Of a DNA stretch of 64,000 nucleotides, positions 10,322 to 19,651 are shown piece by piece. Source of the DNA: Marinobacter qingdaonensis (GTDB lineage Bacteria; Pseudomonadota; Gammaproteobacteria; Pseudomonadales; Oleiphilaceae); the NCBI RefSeq assembly GCF_034555935.1, contig NZ_JAYDCJ010000003.1, forward strand, positions 1,364,001 through 1,428,000, written 5' to 3'. A program made the position numbers and the translations under genes. Each line of letters starts with the position of its first letter. Within the stretch, counting starts at the first letter, position 1. Under the pieces are notes generated by a model. The model saw only the letters and a list, made by a program, of their open reading frames with translations. It did not search any database and was not told the origin of the DNA.

Positions 10322-10738
10322 ATGGACCGCTTGTTCGAATTCGTAGTCAATCATTACATCCTGGTGTCCCTGTTCGTGGCGTTTCTGCTGGCCATCCTGG
10401 TGCTGGAGTCCCGTCGGGGCGGTGCCAAGATCTCGGCCCAGGGCGCGGTCAGCCTGATCAACAAGGATGAGGCCGTGGTGGTCGATATCCGGGATCGCAA
10501 GGACTTTGGCGAAGGTCGCATCACCGGCTCGGTCAACATTCCCCTGAACAGCCTGAAAAGCCGTGCCAGCGAGCTGAACAAGTTCAAGGAAAAGCAGATC
10601 ATCGTAGCCGACAAGATGGGCCAGCATTCGGCCATGGCGGTCAAACAGCTGAACGCCGAAGGCTTCGCCAACGTGGTCCGGTTGAATGGCGGCATCAGTG
10701 ACTGGAAAGCCAGCAATCTGCCCCTGGTGAAAAAATAA
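10322..10738 (+). CDS. Membrane-anchored rhodanese-like protein, YibN-like
   Basis: A 138-residue protein with one N-terminal membrane anchor (about 12-29) and a cytoplasmic rhodanese domain (VVDIRDRKDFGEGRITGSVNIP, then NGGISDWK). The sulfur-carrying cysteine of rhodaneses is missing: the active loop reads IIVADKMGQHSA. YibN of Escherichia coli also lacks the canonical loop. Sulfurtransferase activity is therefore unlikely. A TATAAT at 10288-10293 is a candidate -10 box. It precedes secB, as yibN does in Escherichia coli, but grxC is absent between them. Confidence 0.88.
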   Translation: MDRLFEFVVNHYILVSLFVAFLLAILVLESRRGGAKISAQGAVSLINKDEAVVVDIRDRKDFGEGRITGSVNIPLNSLKSRASELNKFKEKQIIVADKMGQHSAMAVKQLNAEGFANVVRLNGGISDWKASNLPLVKK

Positions 10739-10879
10739 CGACCCGGGTCGTGCTTGATCCTGAGCGCAATCTGCCGCACTGTTTCACATTAGCCGGCGGA
10801 GCCACGCAGTACACTGTTCCGGCACAACACATCATGACAACGGGCTCCGAGCCCACGATCGAGAACGAAAGGACCGACC

Positions 10880-11383
10880 ATGGCTGAGAATCAGCAAGCC
10901 GCAGCAGGCAGTGAAAACCAGAACCAACCCCAGTTTGCCCTTCAGCGCATCTATGTGAAGGACCTGTCTTTTGAATCGCCGAATTCTCCGCTGGTGTTCC
11001 AGGAGCAGTGGAAGCCCGAGGTGAACCTGGATCTGAACACCTCCCACAGCAAAGTCAGCGACAACCAGTACGAAGTGGTCCTGTCCCTGACCGTGACCGC
11101 GAAGGTGGGCGAGAAGGTCGCCTACATCGTGGAAATCCAGCAGGCGGGTGTGTTCCTGGTGCAGGGCATTGAAGGCGCGCAGCTTGGCCAGATGCTGGGT
11201 GCCTACTGCCCGACCATCCTCTTCCCCTACGCCCGTGAAGCCATCGACGGCGTGGTCGGCAAGGGCAGCTTCCCGGCCCTGATGCTGGCACCGGTCAACT
11301 TCGATGCCATCTACGCCCAGGCACTGAAGCGCAAGCAGGACGAGGCCGCCGGCGAAGCCAAGGAAGAGTCCCAGACTCACTGA
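10880..11383 (+). CDS. secB: Protein-export chaperone SecB
   Basis: SecB keeps precursor proteins unfolded and hands them to SecA. The 167-residue protein contains the family core: FALQRIYVKDLSFESPNSP, LTVTAKVGEKVAYIVEIQQAGVF, and the C-terminal block YCPTILFPYAREAIDGVVGKGSFPALMLAPVNFDAIY in pieces. The N-terminus is Gln/Asn-rich and the C-terminal tail acidic, as usual. It is 141 bases downstream of the rhodanese gene, so it may have its own promoter, and it ends at a strong bidirectional terminator shared with trmL. Confidence 0.97.
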   Translation: MAENQQAAAGSENQNQPQFALQRIYVKDLSFESPNSPLVFQEQWKPEVNLDLNTSHSKVSDNQYEVVLSLTVTAKVGEKVAYIVEIQQAGVFLVQGIEGAQLGQMLGAYCPTILFPYAREAIDGVVGKGSFPALMLAPVNFDAIYAQALKRKQDEAAGEAKEESQTH

Positions 11384-11406
11384 GCCTTAGGCGCCCGACC
11401 TGAAAC

Positions 11407-11435
11407 AAAAAAAACCGGCCTTGGCCGGTTTTTTT
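11407..11435. terminator. Bidirectional intrinsic terminator between secB and trmL
   Basis: A perfect stem of AACCGGCC and GGCCGGTT with a two-base loop is flanked by a run of A on the left and a run of T on the right. It therefore ends secB on the plus strand and the convergent trmL on the minus strand. Confidence 0.9.
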
Positions 11436-11453
11436 GTGCCTGTCATCCGGCCC

Positions 11454-11918
11454 TCAGACCGCGCCGTCGAAACCGAGCTGGCGCCAGGCCTCGTAGACCA
11501 CCAGGGCGGCGGTGTTGGACAGGTTCAGGCTGCGGCTTTCCGGGCGCATGGGCACACGGAGCCGTTGCGCCGGAGGCAGGGCCTCCCGGATCTCGGCGGG
11601 CAGGCCCCGGGTCTCGGGGCCGAACATCAGGTAGTCGCCGGCCTCGAAAGCCACCTCGTGGTAAGGCTGACTGCCCTTGGTGGTCAGGCCGAACAGTCGT
11701 CGGGGCTGTTCGCTGGCGAGGAAGCTGGCGTAGTCCGGATGAACCTTGACGGTCGCGTACTCGCTGTAATCCAGCCCGGCCCGGCGCATCTGCTTGTCCT
11801 CCAGGGAAAACCCCAGGGGTTCAATCAGGTGCAGCTGGCAGCCGGTGTTGGCGCACAGCCGGATGATGTTGCCGGTGTTGGGCGGAATCTCCGGCTGGTA
11901 CAGCACCACATTCAGCAT
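11454..11918 (-). CDS. trmL: tRNA (cytidine/uridine-34 2'-O) methyltransferase TrmL
   Basis: TrmL methylates the ribose of the wobble base in leucine tRNAs. It is a 154-residue SPOUT-class enzyme without an extra RNA-binding domain. Family marks are [17 protein letters not shown] at the N-terminus, the knot region [11 protein letters not shown] (about residue 98) and [21 protein letters not shown] at the C-terminus, which holds the cofactor loop. Its start lies 5 bases downstream of the thiolase stop on the same strand, so the two are probably co-transcribed. Confidence 0.95.
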   Translation of the reverse strand: MLNVVLYQPEIPPNTGNIIRLCANTGCQLHLIEPLGFSLEDKQMRRAGLDYSEYATVKVHPDYASFLASEQPRRLFGLTTKGSQPYHEVAFEAGDYLMFGPETRGLPAEIREALPPAQRLRVPMRPESRSLNLSNTAALVVYEAWRQLGFDGAV

Positions 11919-11923
11919 GCCTC

Positions 11924-13102
11924 TCAGCGCTCAACCGCCAGGGCCACGCCCATGCCGCCGCCGATGCACAGGGTTGCCAGGCCCTTGTGGGCGTCACGGC
12001 GAACCATTTCGTGCAGCAGGGTCACCAGGATGCGGCAGCCGGAGGCGCCAATCGGGTGGCCCAGGGCAATGGCACCACCGTTGACATTGACCTTGGCGGT
12101 GTCCCAGCCCAGGTCGCGGTTGACCGAAATGGCCTGGGCGGCAAAGGCCTCGTTGGCCTCGATCAGGTCAAGGTCGTCGACGCTCCAGCCGGCCAGCTTC
12201 AGGCAGCGCTGGCTGGCCGGAATCGGACCGGTACCCATGATGGTCGGGTCCACGCCGGCGTTGGCGTGGGCCTTGATGGTGGCCAGCGGGGTCAGGCCCA
12301 GTTCCTTGGCCTTCTCGGCGCTGCACACCATGACCGCGGCGGCGCCGTCGTTCAGGGACGAGGCGTTGCCCGCGGTGACGGTGCCGTCCTTCTTGAAAGC
12401 CGGGCGCAGCTTGGCCAGCCCCTCGCCGGTGACGCCGCCCCGAGGGCCTTCGTCCTGGTCGACCACCAGCGGGTCGCCTTTGCGCTGGGGGATGGTGATC
12501 GGAACGATCTGGCCGGCAAAGTGGCCGGCTTCCCGAGCGGCGACGGCTTTCTGCTGAGACGCGGCGGCAAAGGCATCCTGTTCGTCCCGGCTGATGCCGT
12601 ATTTCTCGACGATGTTCTCGGCGGTAATGCCCATGTGGTAATCGTTGAAGGCGTCCCACAGGCCGTCGGTGATCATGGTGTCGATCATGGACCAGTTGCC
12701 CATGCGCTGGCCGTTACGGCTGTTGGGCAGGACGTGGGGAGCCTGACTCATGCTTTCCTGGCCGCCGGCAATCATCAGCTCGGCGTCGCCGCAGCGGATC
12801 GCCTGGACCGCCATATGCACCGCCTTGAGGCCGGAACCGCACACCTTGTTGATGGTCATGGCCGGTACCGAGGCGGGCAGGCCGGCGTTGATGGCCGACT
12901 GGCGCGCTGGATTCTGGCCGCAGCCGGCGGCCAGGACCTGGCCCAGCACCACTTCGTTGACCTGGTCGCCGGCCACGCCGGTGTCTTCCAGCAGGGCCTT
13001 GATGACGGCGCTGCCGAGCTGGTCGGCACGCAGGCTGGACAGGCCTCCGCCAAAGGTTCCGATGGCAGTTCGCTTGGCTGCAACTATGACGACATCACGC
13101 AT
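11924..13102 (-). CDS. Acetyl-CoA acetyltransferase (thiolase)
   Basis: A 392-residue thiolase that makes or splits acetoacetyl-CoA. The nucleophilic cysteine is in [11 protein letters not shown] (about residue 88), the histidine in [14 protein letters not shown] (about 348) and the second cysteine in CIGGGMG (about 378). The frame stays open far upstream into the SDR gene, but [15 protein letters not shown] is the normal thiolase start, so the ATG at 13102 is used. It is biosynthetic-type (PhaA/AtoB size). No phaB or phaC neighbour is present, so its pathway is open. Confidence 0.95.
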   Translation of the reverse strand: MRDVVIVAAKRTAIGTFGGGLSSLRADQLGSAVIKALLEDTGVAGDQVNEVVLGQVLAAGCGQNPARQSAINAGLPASVPAMTINKVCGSGLKAVHMAVQAIRCGDAELMIAGGQESMSQAPHVLPNSRNGQRMGNWSMIDTMITDGLWDAFNDYHMGITAENIVEKYGISRDEQDAFAAASQQKAVAAREAGHFAGQIVPITIPQRKGDPLVVDQDEGPRGGVTGEGLAKLRPAFKKDGTVTAGNASSLNDGAAAVMVCSAEKAKELGLTPLATIKAHANAGVDPTIMGTGPIPASQRCLKLAGWSVDDLDLIEANEAFAAQAISVNRDLGWDTAKVNVNGGAIALGHPIGASGCRILVTLLHEMVRRDAHKGLATLCIGGGMGVALAVER

Positions 13103-13196
13103 GGGGGTTCTCCGGTTTAACAGGGCGCGGATCCGGTGAGGGTCGGCGCGGGCAGAATGGAAATCTGAAGCATTGTATCCGGAAAGCACCGGCGCG

Positions 13197-13234
13197 CCAA
13201 AGCGGCCCGCCGGCGTCGGCGCGGGCGGCTTTGG
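13197..13234 (-). terminator. Strong hairpin just after the SDR gene, weak T-run
   Basis: CCAAAGC (13197-13203) pairs with GCTTTGG (13228-13234), and GCCCGC pairs with GCGGGC inside, separated by one G-G mismatch. It begins 2 bases after the stop codon of the SDR gene and lies upstream of the thiolase. No proper U-run follows on the minus strand, so it may be a weak terminator or an mRNA stabiliser. Confidence 0.4.
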
Positions 13235-13236
13235 GG

Positions 13237-13992
13237 CTAGATGCCGAGGCTGCGGCCGCCGTCCACGGGCAGGATCTGGCCGGTGATGAAGGGCGCGTCG
13301 CACATCAGAAAGGCAATGGTTCGGGCGATGTCGTCCGGGGTGCCGGTGCGGGCCAGCGGAGTCTTGTCGAGGATGGCCTGCTGGTACTCGGGAGCCATGC
13401 CCGCCATCCCGGGTTCGGCTTCGGGCCACAGGATGGCGCCGGGGGAGACCCCATTGACCCGGATGGCCGGGGCCAGATCCCTGGCCCAGGACCGGGTCAG
13501 TGCCGCCAGGCCGGCCTTGCTGGCGCAGTACAGCGGGTGGTCGGCCAGGGGGTGGTCGCTGTAGATGTCGATCAGGTTGACGACGCTGCCGCCGCCGGCC
13601 CGCAGCGCCGGCAGGCAGGCCTGCAGCAGGAAGAAGGGCGCGCGCAGGTTGGTGTGCATGATGCGGTCCCAGTCGTCGGCCGTCGCCTCGTCCGTCGGGT
13701 TCGGGTAGAACACCGAGGCATTGTTGACCAGCCCGTCGAGTCGTCCCCACTGGCTGATGGCGGCATCCGCCAGCGCCCGTACCTGTGCGGTGTCGGTGAG
13801 GTCTGCCTGGACGATCCGCGCTGAGTCGACGCGGGTCTGGTTCAGGTCGGCGGCCAGGGTCTCGGCCTGGTCCTGTCGGCTGCGGTAATGAATGACCAGG
13901 TTCCAGCCTCGGGCGTGCAGGGTCTGTGCGGTGCGGGCGCCCAGGCGATGGGCGGCGCCGGTCACCAGGGCAACGGGGCAAGTGTCGGTCAT
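13237..13992 (-). CDS. Short-chain dehydrogenase, pteridine reductase-like (FolM type)
   Basis: A 251-residue classical SDR. The cofactor motif is [13 protein letters not shown] (about residues 10-22); the RxxR-like HYRSRQ segment after strand 2 suggests [15 protein letters not shown] is followed by the catalytic Tyr and Lys in YCASKAG, about residue 150. The TGAAHRLG and NNASVFYP wording is characteristic of pteridine reductases and FolM (dihydromonapterin reductase). The stop of the CCA-adding enzyme gene lies 9 bases upstream of its start on the same strand. The substrate is inferred from family resemblance only. Confidence 0.8.
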   Translation of the reverse strand: MTDTCPVALVTGAAHRLGARTAQTLHARGWNLVIHYRSRQDQAETLAADLNQTRVDSARIVQADLTDTAQVRALADAAISQWGRLDGLVNNASVFYPNPTDEATADDWDRIMHTNLRAPFFLLQACLPALRAGGGSVVNLIDIYSDHPLADHPLYCASKAGLAALTRSWARDLAPAIRVNGVSPGAILWPEAEPGMAGMAPEYQQAILDKTPLARTGTPDDIARTIAFLMCDAPFITGQILPVDGGRSLGI

Positions 13993-14001
13993 GATGGGGC
14001 C

Positions 14002-15120
14002 TCAGGTTGTGGGGCTGGAGAGCACCTGCGCGATGCGTCGCAGGCGCTCCTGGCGAATGGCCTCACCCAGGGCCTTGCCCTTGAAACCCTGGGCCAGCAG
14101 GGTCCGGGGTTCGACGCCGGCGGCGGCCTGGGCGGCCCGCTCGATCGAGGCAATTGCGCCCTGGCGGTTCTGGGGCAGGGCGCAGGCCAGGACCACCAGC
14201 AGGTCGGCGAATCGTTCCGGGCGCCGCCACAGGTCGGCGGCATCGAACAGGGCCATCAACTGGTCGGCGTCCAGGGTGTTGGCGCTGTCGGCCACCGCCG
14301 GCAGCAGCTCGGCAGTCAGGCGGGCCAGATTCTTGCTGTCATTGGGCGCCTTCAGGGCCTCTGCCCGCTGTTCACACGCGGGGCGGGGCAGGGGCGACAT
14401 GAGCGCGGCGAAGCGCTGTTCGGTGCTGCCCTGACGCTGGTGGATGTGGCGCAGCGCCGACAGGGCGGCGGCAAAGTGCTCGTCGGGCACTAGCTCCGGT
14501 ATCAGTGCGGCCAGGGCGCCGCAGTCCCGGAGTACCTCGAAAAAGGCGCCCGGCTCCCGCTCGTGCAGGGCGCGCTGGATTTCCTGCCAGACCCGCTCGG
14601 CCACCAGGTGGCCCACCTCACCGTCGGCCACCATGGTCTGCATCAGCGCCCGGGTTTCGTCACACACCCGAAAGCCCAGGGGCTGGAAGCGGGCGGCAAA
14701 CCGGGCCGTGCGCAGGATCCGCAGGGGGTCTTCGGCAAAGGCCTCGGAGACATGGCGCAGCAGGCGCCGCTCCAGGTCGGTGCGGCCCTGGAACGGGTCG
14801 ACGATGTCGCCCTGTTCGTCCCGGGCCATGGCATTGATGGTCAGGTCCCGGCGCTTGAGATCGTCTTCCAGGGTGACGTCGGGGGCGCTGTACACGGTGA
14901 AGCCGTGATAACCGCGGCCCTGCTTGCGCTCGGTCCGGGCCAAGGCATATTCCTCCCGGGTCTTCGGGTGCAGGAACACCGGGAAGTCGGCGCCCACCTG
15001 CTTGAAGCCCTGTTGCAGCATGTCGTCGGGCGTGGCGCCGACCACCACCCAGTCCCGGTCCTTGACCTCGAGACCCAGCAGTTCGTCGCGCACCGCGCCA
15101 CCGACCAGATAGATTTGCAT
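14002..15120 (-). CDS. cca: CCA-adding tRNA nucleotidyltransferase
   Basis: This enzyme adds or repairs the 3' CCA of tRNA. It is a class II enzyme of 372 residues beginning [16 protein letters not shown]; a longer upstream reading frame is not credible. The catalytic aspartates are Asp21 and Asp23 in VKDRDW, followed by [10 protein letters not shown] (about 108-117) and [15 protein letters not shown]. The protein is shorter than the 412-residue Escherichia coli form and shows no clear HD phosphohydrolase motif, so it is probably nucleotidyltransferase only. It is followed by the SDR gene. Confidence 0.94.
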   Translation of the reverse strand: MQIYLVGGAVRDELLGLEVKDRDWVVVGATPDDMLQQGFKQVGADFPVFLHPKTREEYALARTERKQGRGYHGFTVYSAPDVTLEDDLKRRDLTINAMARDEQGDIVDPFQGRTDLERRLLRHVSEAFAEDPLRILRTARFAARFQPLGFRVCDETRALMQTMVADGEVGHLVAERVWQEIQRALHEREPGAFFEVLRDCGALAALIPELVPDEHFAAALSALRHIHQRQGSTEQRFAALMSPLPRPACEQRAEALKAPNDSKNLARLTAELLPAVADSANTLDADQLMALFDAADLWRRPERFADLLVVLACALPQNRQGAIASIERAAQAAAGVEPRTLLAQGFKGKALGEAIRQERLRRIAQVLSSPTT

Positions 15121-15203
15121 GACCCGGTTATCGCCTTTGAACAAAGTGTTTCCGGGATTATCCGGTTCCGTCGGGGTGCTGGCAAATGGCGGCGCTGCGG
15201 GTA

Positions 15204-15234
15204 CAAAAAAGAGCCCGGCCGGACAGTGCCGGGC
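15204..15234 (-). terminator. Intrinsic terminator of the TraF-like gene
   Basis: On the minus strand GCCCGGC and GCCGGGC form a stem around an 8-base loop, followed by TC and six T. It stands just after the stop of the gene at 15260. Confidence 0.85.
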
Positions 15235-15259
15235 GGGCCCTGCTTGGCCGGGGCCGGGG

Positions 15260-16510
15260 TTAGAAGGCGGTGCCCAGTTCCAGGGAGGCGCCGACGTCGG
15301 CGTCGCTGAACAGGGCGCCCAGATCCACCCGCAGGCCAAGCAGGTTCAGGCCCAGACCCGCGGTGTACTGGGTCTTTTCCTCGATGCCGTCGTTGTCCTC
15401 GTTGCTGGCCAGGTTGTGGCGAATCCCGGCACGCAGCTGGACGTAGCGCAGGGCGTCCAGTTCCGCGCCCAGGGCCAGCCACTGGGTATCATCCTCGTAA
15501 CCGAAGGCTTCTTTCTTGGTCAGGTCCAGGTCGGCGGTCAGCACGTGGTAATCGCCCCGGTGGGCAATGCCGGCGGTGACCATCGGGTCGAGCTTGAGCG
15601 TGCGCTCTTGCTCAAAGGCCGGGTTGCTCTGGGCCGAGTCCAGCTCCATCGGAATCAGGTTCTTGACCACAATGGCGGTGGTCCATTCCCGGTCCTCGCC
15701 AAAATCGTAGGCGGCGCCCAGGTCCAGGTTGAACCCGTTTTTCTCGGTCCGGTACTGGTCGTTGTCGAAGTCGTCGTCTTCAAAGCCGGACACGGTCTCG
15801 GTGTACTGGAAGGTTTGCAGCTTCACGAACTTGGGCGAAAGGCCCAGGTTCAGGGTGTTGTCGTCAGCGAGCGGGATGGCACGGGCGAAGCCGATGCCGA
15901 CCTCGGTGACGGCGGACGCCAGGATCTTGCCTCGGGATTCCAGGCTGTCGCGGAAGTCAGCTGGTAAGGCGCCGGCTTCGATGGCGGCCAGGCGGGCGTC
16001 GTCGTCCTCGTCGTACTCGCCACGGGCCGTCGCGGTCAGGTTGGCGTTGGCGAACACGCCGGCGGACAACCCCGGAGACGGGAACGCCAGGGCCAGACCG
16101 AGGCCCAGGTTGGCGCGCACGGTGTCACTGTCGAAGGCCTGGAGTTGCTCCCGTAGCCGGCCGGCGCCGTCTTGGGCGTCACCGGAATTGGCCTGGTTAA
16201 TGGCGCGTTCGACGTCGTCGATGGTGTCCTGGATGTCGTCAATCTGGTCGCCGGTGTCTTCTTCGTCGGCCACCCGGGCGTTGACCGAGGGCAGCATCAG
16301 GCCCAGATCGTCGGACCAGCTGTGATGGCGGCTGGCCATCAGCGCCGGATTCTTGGCCACCGCGTCCGCCGGATGGGCCGCCGCAACACCGGTGCCGGCC
16401 ATGGCGAAGGAGCGGGCAGACAGGAAGTGCTGGGGGCTCGCCAGGGCCGAGGTGGTGGCGACGGACAGGCCAATGGCCAGGTACAGTCGGGAAAGGCGCG
16501 TGTTGTGCAT
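15260..16510 (-). CDS. Outer-membrane TraF-like beta-barrel protein
   Basis: A 416-residue exported protein with a signal peptide (about 1-25, ending ALAS). The sequence [26 protein letters not shown] is the entry motif of FadL/TraF-type barrels, in which an N-terminal segment plugs the barrel. Alternating hydrophobic strands run to a C-terminal phenylalanine (LELGTAF), the usual outer-membrane assembly signal. Residues about 80-130 carry an acidic, helical insert. Databases often label this family conjugal transfer protein TraF, but no other conjugation gene is nearby, so that name should not be taken literally. It is a single gene with its own terminator. Confidence 0.75.
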   Translation of the reverse strand: MHNTRLSRLYLAIGLSVATTSALASPQHFLSARSFAMAGTGVAAAHPADAVAKNPALMASRHHSWSDDLGLMLPSVNARVADEEDTGDQIDDIQDTIDDVERAINQANSGDAQDGAGRLREQLQAFDSDTVRANLGLGLALAFPSPGLSAGVFANANLTATARGEYDEDDDARLAAIEAGALPADFRDSLESRGKILASAVTEVGIGFARAIPLADDNTLNLGLSPKFVKLQTFQYTETVSGFEDDDFDNDQYRTEKNGFNLDLGAAYDFGEDREWTTAIVVKNLIPMELDSAQSNPAFEQERTLKLDPMVTAGIAHRGDYHVLTADLDLTKKEAFGYEDDTQWLALGAELDALRYVQLRAGIRHNLASNEDNDGIEEKTQYTAGLGLNLLGLRVDLGALFSDADVGASLELGTAF

Positions 16511-16767
16511 CGAAAACGATCCTGTTGGCAGTTCCGGTAGGGTTGTTATGAACTTTATGTAAGCTGAAGATTAGTGCAGATCCCGGACAGGAACATGACC
16601 GAAGCGGTAACGGTTTGTTTTCAATGTGTAAGTGGGGGCAGTTTCTTGCCGCCCCCGGTGGCGGCAATCGTGCGTCAGGCAAGCTTTATTCCGCTATTCA
16701 GGCGCTTAGAAAACCTGGCGTGAATCTTTCATGGGGAAGGGGAAATGATGTTTCCGGAGAACCAATC

Positions 16768-17295
16768 ATGAATTTTCGCTGGGTCGCCATGCCCCTACTT
16801 GCCATGATGCTGGCCGCCTGTGCGGCGCACCAGGGCCAGGACACGCAGGAAGACGCGCCGGAGCCGATCATCGTACGGGTCAGTGGCTTTGGCACCTACG
16901 AGGACGTCGCTGTCGACCGGAACAACCCACGCAAGCGCCTGCTGGCGCGGCGGGCATCGCAGCTGGATGCCTACCGGAACCTGGCCGAGCGGGTCTATGG
17001 CACGGTGATTTTTGGCAGCTCTACGGTCAACGACTTCGTGCTGCGCAATGACATGTTCCGGGCCTATGTCGACAGCTACATCCGCGGCGCCGAAAAGCTG
17101 GCGGTTACCGAACATAGGGATGGCGTCATCGAGACCGTGCTGGAGCTCAAGCTGGAACCCCAGTTCCAGGCGTGTGCGGCGGAGGTGGCCGATGAGCTGG
17201 TGCGGGACAAGTGCCCGATCCCCATGCCGCTCGGCAACGATCGCATCGGCGATGTCCAGAGCCGGAGCGCAGACTCCCTGTATTACCTGAATTGA
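16768..17295 (+). CDS. LPP20/FlgP-like lipoprotein
   Basis: A 175-residue lipoprotein. The signal peptide ends in the lipobox LAAC (Cys about residue 17), so the mature protein is lipid-anchored. The middle (RKRLLARRASQLDAYRNLAERVYG) is the conserved LPP20/FlgP repeat that also occurs in FlgT and curli-associated proteins. I chose the ATG at 16768, after CCGGAG, because it gives the lipobox; a longer frame starting at 16615 does not. It lies 40 bases before flgT. In Vibrio FlgO, FlgP and FlgT build outer-membrane rings around the flagellar motor, which suggests a flagellar role. Confidence 0.8.
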   Translation: MNFRWVAMPLLAMMLAACAAHQGQDTQEDAPEPIIVRVSGFGTYEDVAVDRNNPRKRLLARRASQLDAYRNLAERVYGTVIFGSSTVNDFVLRNDMFRAYVDSYIRGAEKLAVTEHRDGVIETVLELKLEPQFQACAAEVADELVRDKCPIPMPLGNDRIGDVQSRSADSLYYLN

Positions 17296-17335
17296 CGGCA
17301 ATGACCCGCCACAGTGACTGTACGGTATCGACGCG

Positions 17336-18556
17336 ATGGGATTTTCTTTCATGCTAGCTAGACGCATTCTGCTGGTGCTTTTAACGGCGTTGGCCGGCAC
17401 TGCCCAGGCCCTGGTGATGGAGGGGGTCGGGCACGGCACCATTCACAACGAGGACATCGCCGCCGCCCGCACCGAGGCGCGCCAGGCCGCGCTCCGGGAT
17501 CTGGCGCTGCGCTATGAGGCGCGGGTGAGCACCCGGGAAACCGTGAAGAACGGGGTCATCACCGAGTCCCACACCCAGGTCGAGACCACCGGCCAGGCCC
17601 GTAACATCCGGGTTGTCGACGAACAGCGTCGGGGCAACCTGCTCCGGCTGACCGTGCAGGCCGAGATGGTCGAGCGTGCCAAGGGGGCCGCCAGTTGCGG
17701 GGCCGGCGAGGCGTCCCGGCTCAGAAAGCGGGTGGCGATCACCGGGTTCCCGGTGCTCTATCCGGATCAGGCCCAGTTCGGTCGCATCGACGACGCCGGC
17801 GAGATCTTGCCGCAACAACTGCAGGCCCGGTTGCGTGAGGGAGGTCGGCTGCAGGTATTCGGCGCCACCACCAACAGCCTGTTCAGCGACCTGCTCAACG
17901 CGCCCACCGCGCAGCGGGGCGACAATCGCTTGACCAACGTCCTGCAGGTGGCCCGGGAACTGGGCGTGCAGTTTGTGGTGACCGGCGTGATCCGGGATCT
18001 GGGGGTGGCTGATCCCTCGGCCTGGGGCACCTCGGTGCTGGACCGGATGCAGCGGGGTCTCGGGACCGCGGACCAGAACCGCCGGTTCGCCATGGACCTG
18101 ATGGTGTACGACGGTTTCAGTGGATCCCCGGTATTCCAGCAGCGTTTCGCGACCACGGCCAAGTGGGACGCCGATCCGGGCGCCGCCGACGGTTTCGGCT
18201 CCGGCGGCTTCCAGAACACGGCCTACGGCCAGGCGGTGGATGGTCTGATCGGAGAGATGGTCGACGCCGTCAATGGCGCACTCGCATGCCAGCCCTTCAT
18301 GACCCGGATTACCCGGGTGGATGGCAACCGGGTCACGCTCGAGTCCGGCGCCACCGCGGGCCTGCGGCCCGGGGATGAACTGCACCTGTACCGCAGTGCC
18401 CGCTATTTCGATTCCCTGGCGGGGACCCCCGAGCTCACCGATGCAGGCCTGGCGGTAACTCTGAACAACGTGCATCCGGATTTCAGCAACGGACGCATGG
18501 GCTCGGTTGGCGCCCAGGTCAATATTCAGCGGGATGATATCGCCATCATCTGGTGA
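17336..18556 (+). CDS. flgT: Flagellar assembly protein FlgT
   Basis: A 406-residue periplasmic protein with a signal peptide (about 1-25). It shows the FlgT layout: an N-terminal domain (EGVGHGTIHNEDIAAARTEARQAALRDL), a middle domain beginning RKRVAITGFPVLYPDQAQFG that resembles TolB-type folds, and a small C-terminal domain (ITRVDGNRVTLESGATAGLRPGDELHLY). FlgT forms the H-ring of sheathed polar flagella in Vibrio. ATG at 17336 or at 17351 are both possible starts. It pairs with the LPP20 gene upstream; no other flagellar gene is in view. Confidence 0.87.
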   Translation: MGFSFMLARRILLVLLTALAGTAQALVMEGVGHGTIHNEDIAAARTEARQAALRDLALRYEARVSTRETVKNGVITESHTQVETTGQARNIRVVDEQRRGNLLRLTVQAEMVERAKGAASCGAGEASRLRKRVAITGFPVLYPDQAQFGRIDDAGEILPQQLQARLREGGRLQVFGATTNSLFSDLLNAPTAQRGDNRLTNVLQVARELGVQFVVTGVIRDLGVADPSAWGTSVLDRMQRGLGTADQNRRFAMDLMVYDGFSGSPVFQQRFATTAKWDADPGAADGFGSGGFQNTAYGQAVDGLIGEMVDAVNGALACQPFMTRITRVDGNRVTLESGATAGLRPGDELHLYRSARYFDSLAGTPELTDAGLAVTLNNVHPDFSNGRMGSVGAQVNIQRDDIAIIW

Positions 18557-18598
18557 TGGCCGCGCCGGTCGGCGCGGGAAGGGCAGGGCGGCTAGCGG

Positions 18599-19057
18599 TC
18601 AGGCCGCCTCGGCCGCCGCGATGTCGCGGATCTTGCCGACCATGGCGCGCAGGCCGTTGCCGCGGGTCGGAGAAATGTGGCGGAACAGGTCCAGGCTCTC
18701 GAACAGCTCATCGATGTCGGTGGTGAGCAGGTCCCGGGGCGTCTTGCCATTCAGCGCCACCAGAATGATGGCGGCCAGGCCCCGGACGATCATCGCGTCG
18801 GAGTCGATCATCAGGTAGAGCTTGCCGTTGTCCTCGTCGTAGTGATGGATCAGCCACACCTGGCTCTGGCAGCCATGCACGTAATTCTCTTCCACCCGGG
18901 CGTCATCGGGAAAGCTGGGCAGCTGCTTGCCCAGGTCGATGATGTAGGCGTAGCGCTCTTCCCAGTCGTCCAGGAATTCGAAGGCGTCGGTGACGTCCTC
19001 CAGCTTGGTCTCGGAACCGAGCGGGTTGTTCTTGAAGTCCTGTTCGGTGGCGGTCAT
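18599..19057 (-). CDS. sufE: Cysteine desulfuration protein SufE
   Basis: SufE takes the persulfide sulfur from SufS and passes it to SufB. The active cysteine is Cys63 in VHGCQSQVWL, preceded by the family segment RYAYIIDLGKQLP. Its 152 residues are slightly more than in Escherichia coli because of an N-terminal extension of about 12 residues. The start ATG overlaps the sufT stop (TAATG), so it is translationally coupled. It is the last gene of the SUF operon and is convergent with flgT. Confidence 0.95.
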   Translation of the reverse strand: MTATEQDFKNNPLGSETKLEDVTDAFEFLDDWEERYAYIIDLGKQLPSFPDDARVEENYVHGCQSQVWLIHHYDEDNGKLYLMIDSDAMIVRGLAAIILVALNGKTPRDLLTTDIDELFESLDLFRHISPTRGNGLRAMVGKIRDIAAAEAA

Positions 19058-19599
19058 TACAGCATCCCCAGTTCGAGCTTGGCTTCGTCGGTGAGCATGT
19101 CGTTGCTCCAGGGCGGATCGAAGGTCAGGTCGACCGTGACCTTGTCGACGTTGGGCACGTGCTCGACCTTGCGCTGGACGTCCTCGCAGATGACCGGGCC
19201 CATGCCGCAGCCGGCGGCAGTCAGGGTCATCTTGATGTACACGTGGTTACCCTGGTCGGAGCCGTTTTCGATCTTGCACTCGTAGATCAGGCCGAGATCG
19301 ACCACGTTCACCGGGATTTCCGGGTCGTAACAGTTGCGCAGGGCTTCCCACACCTGGTTCTCGTTGACCGAGCCGTCCTCAGGGGTGTCGAAGCTGCTCT
19401 CCAGCGGCTGCTTGCCCAGGGCATCGGCGTCGTGGCCTTCAATGCGGGCGAGGTTGCCGTTCACGGCGACGGTGAAGGTGCCGCCCAGAGACTGTGTGAT
19501 GGTCACAAAGGTATCCGCCGGGATCATGATCTCGGTGCCGGCGGGTACGAGGCGGGCTTCCACCTCGCGTTTGGTCAGGACCACTTCCCGTTCTTGCAT
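19057..19599 (-). CDS. sufT: Fe-S cluster assembly protein SufT
   Basis: SufT is a DUF59/MIP18-family protein involved in maturation of Fe-S proteins. The 180 residues divide into an N-terminal domain special to SufT (about 1-75, EVVLTKREVEARLVPAGTEIMIPAD) and the DUF59 domain (about 85-175) with CYDPEIPVNVVDLGLIYEC and LTAAGCGMGP. The domain contains the conserved cysteines expected of the family. The position between the A-type carrier and sufE supports the call. It overlaps sufE by one base. Confidence 0.93.
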   Translation of the reverse strand: MQEREVVLTKREVEARLVPAGTEIMIPADTFVTITQSLGGTFTVAVNGNLARIEGHDADALGKQPLESSFDTPEDGSVNENQVWEALRNCYDPEIPVNVVDLGLIYECKIENGSDQGNHVYIKMTLTAAGCGMGPVICEDVQRKVEHVPNVDKVTVDLTFDPPWSNDMLTDEAKLELGML

Positions 19600-19651
19600 G
19601 CCCAGACTGGCCTCGCTGTGTCGGTTGGTTGCCGGGGGCGCTCAGCCCAAT

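Noticed and set aside
15260..16510. Conjugation gene (TraF) indicating an integrated plasmid or ICE
   Set aside because: The protein is a barrel of the TraF-like family used as a label in databases; no other transfer gene, integrase or attachment site is nearby.
18560..18577. CCGCGCC/GGCGCGG hairpin after flgT as terminator
   Set aside because: The stem has seven pairs but no T-run follows on either strand; such GC hairpins arise often by chance in this composition.
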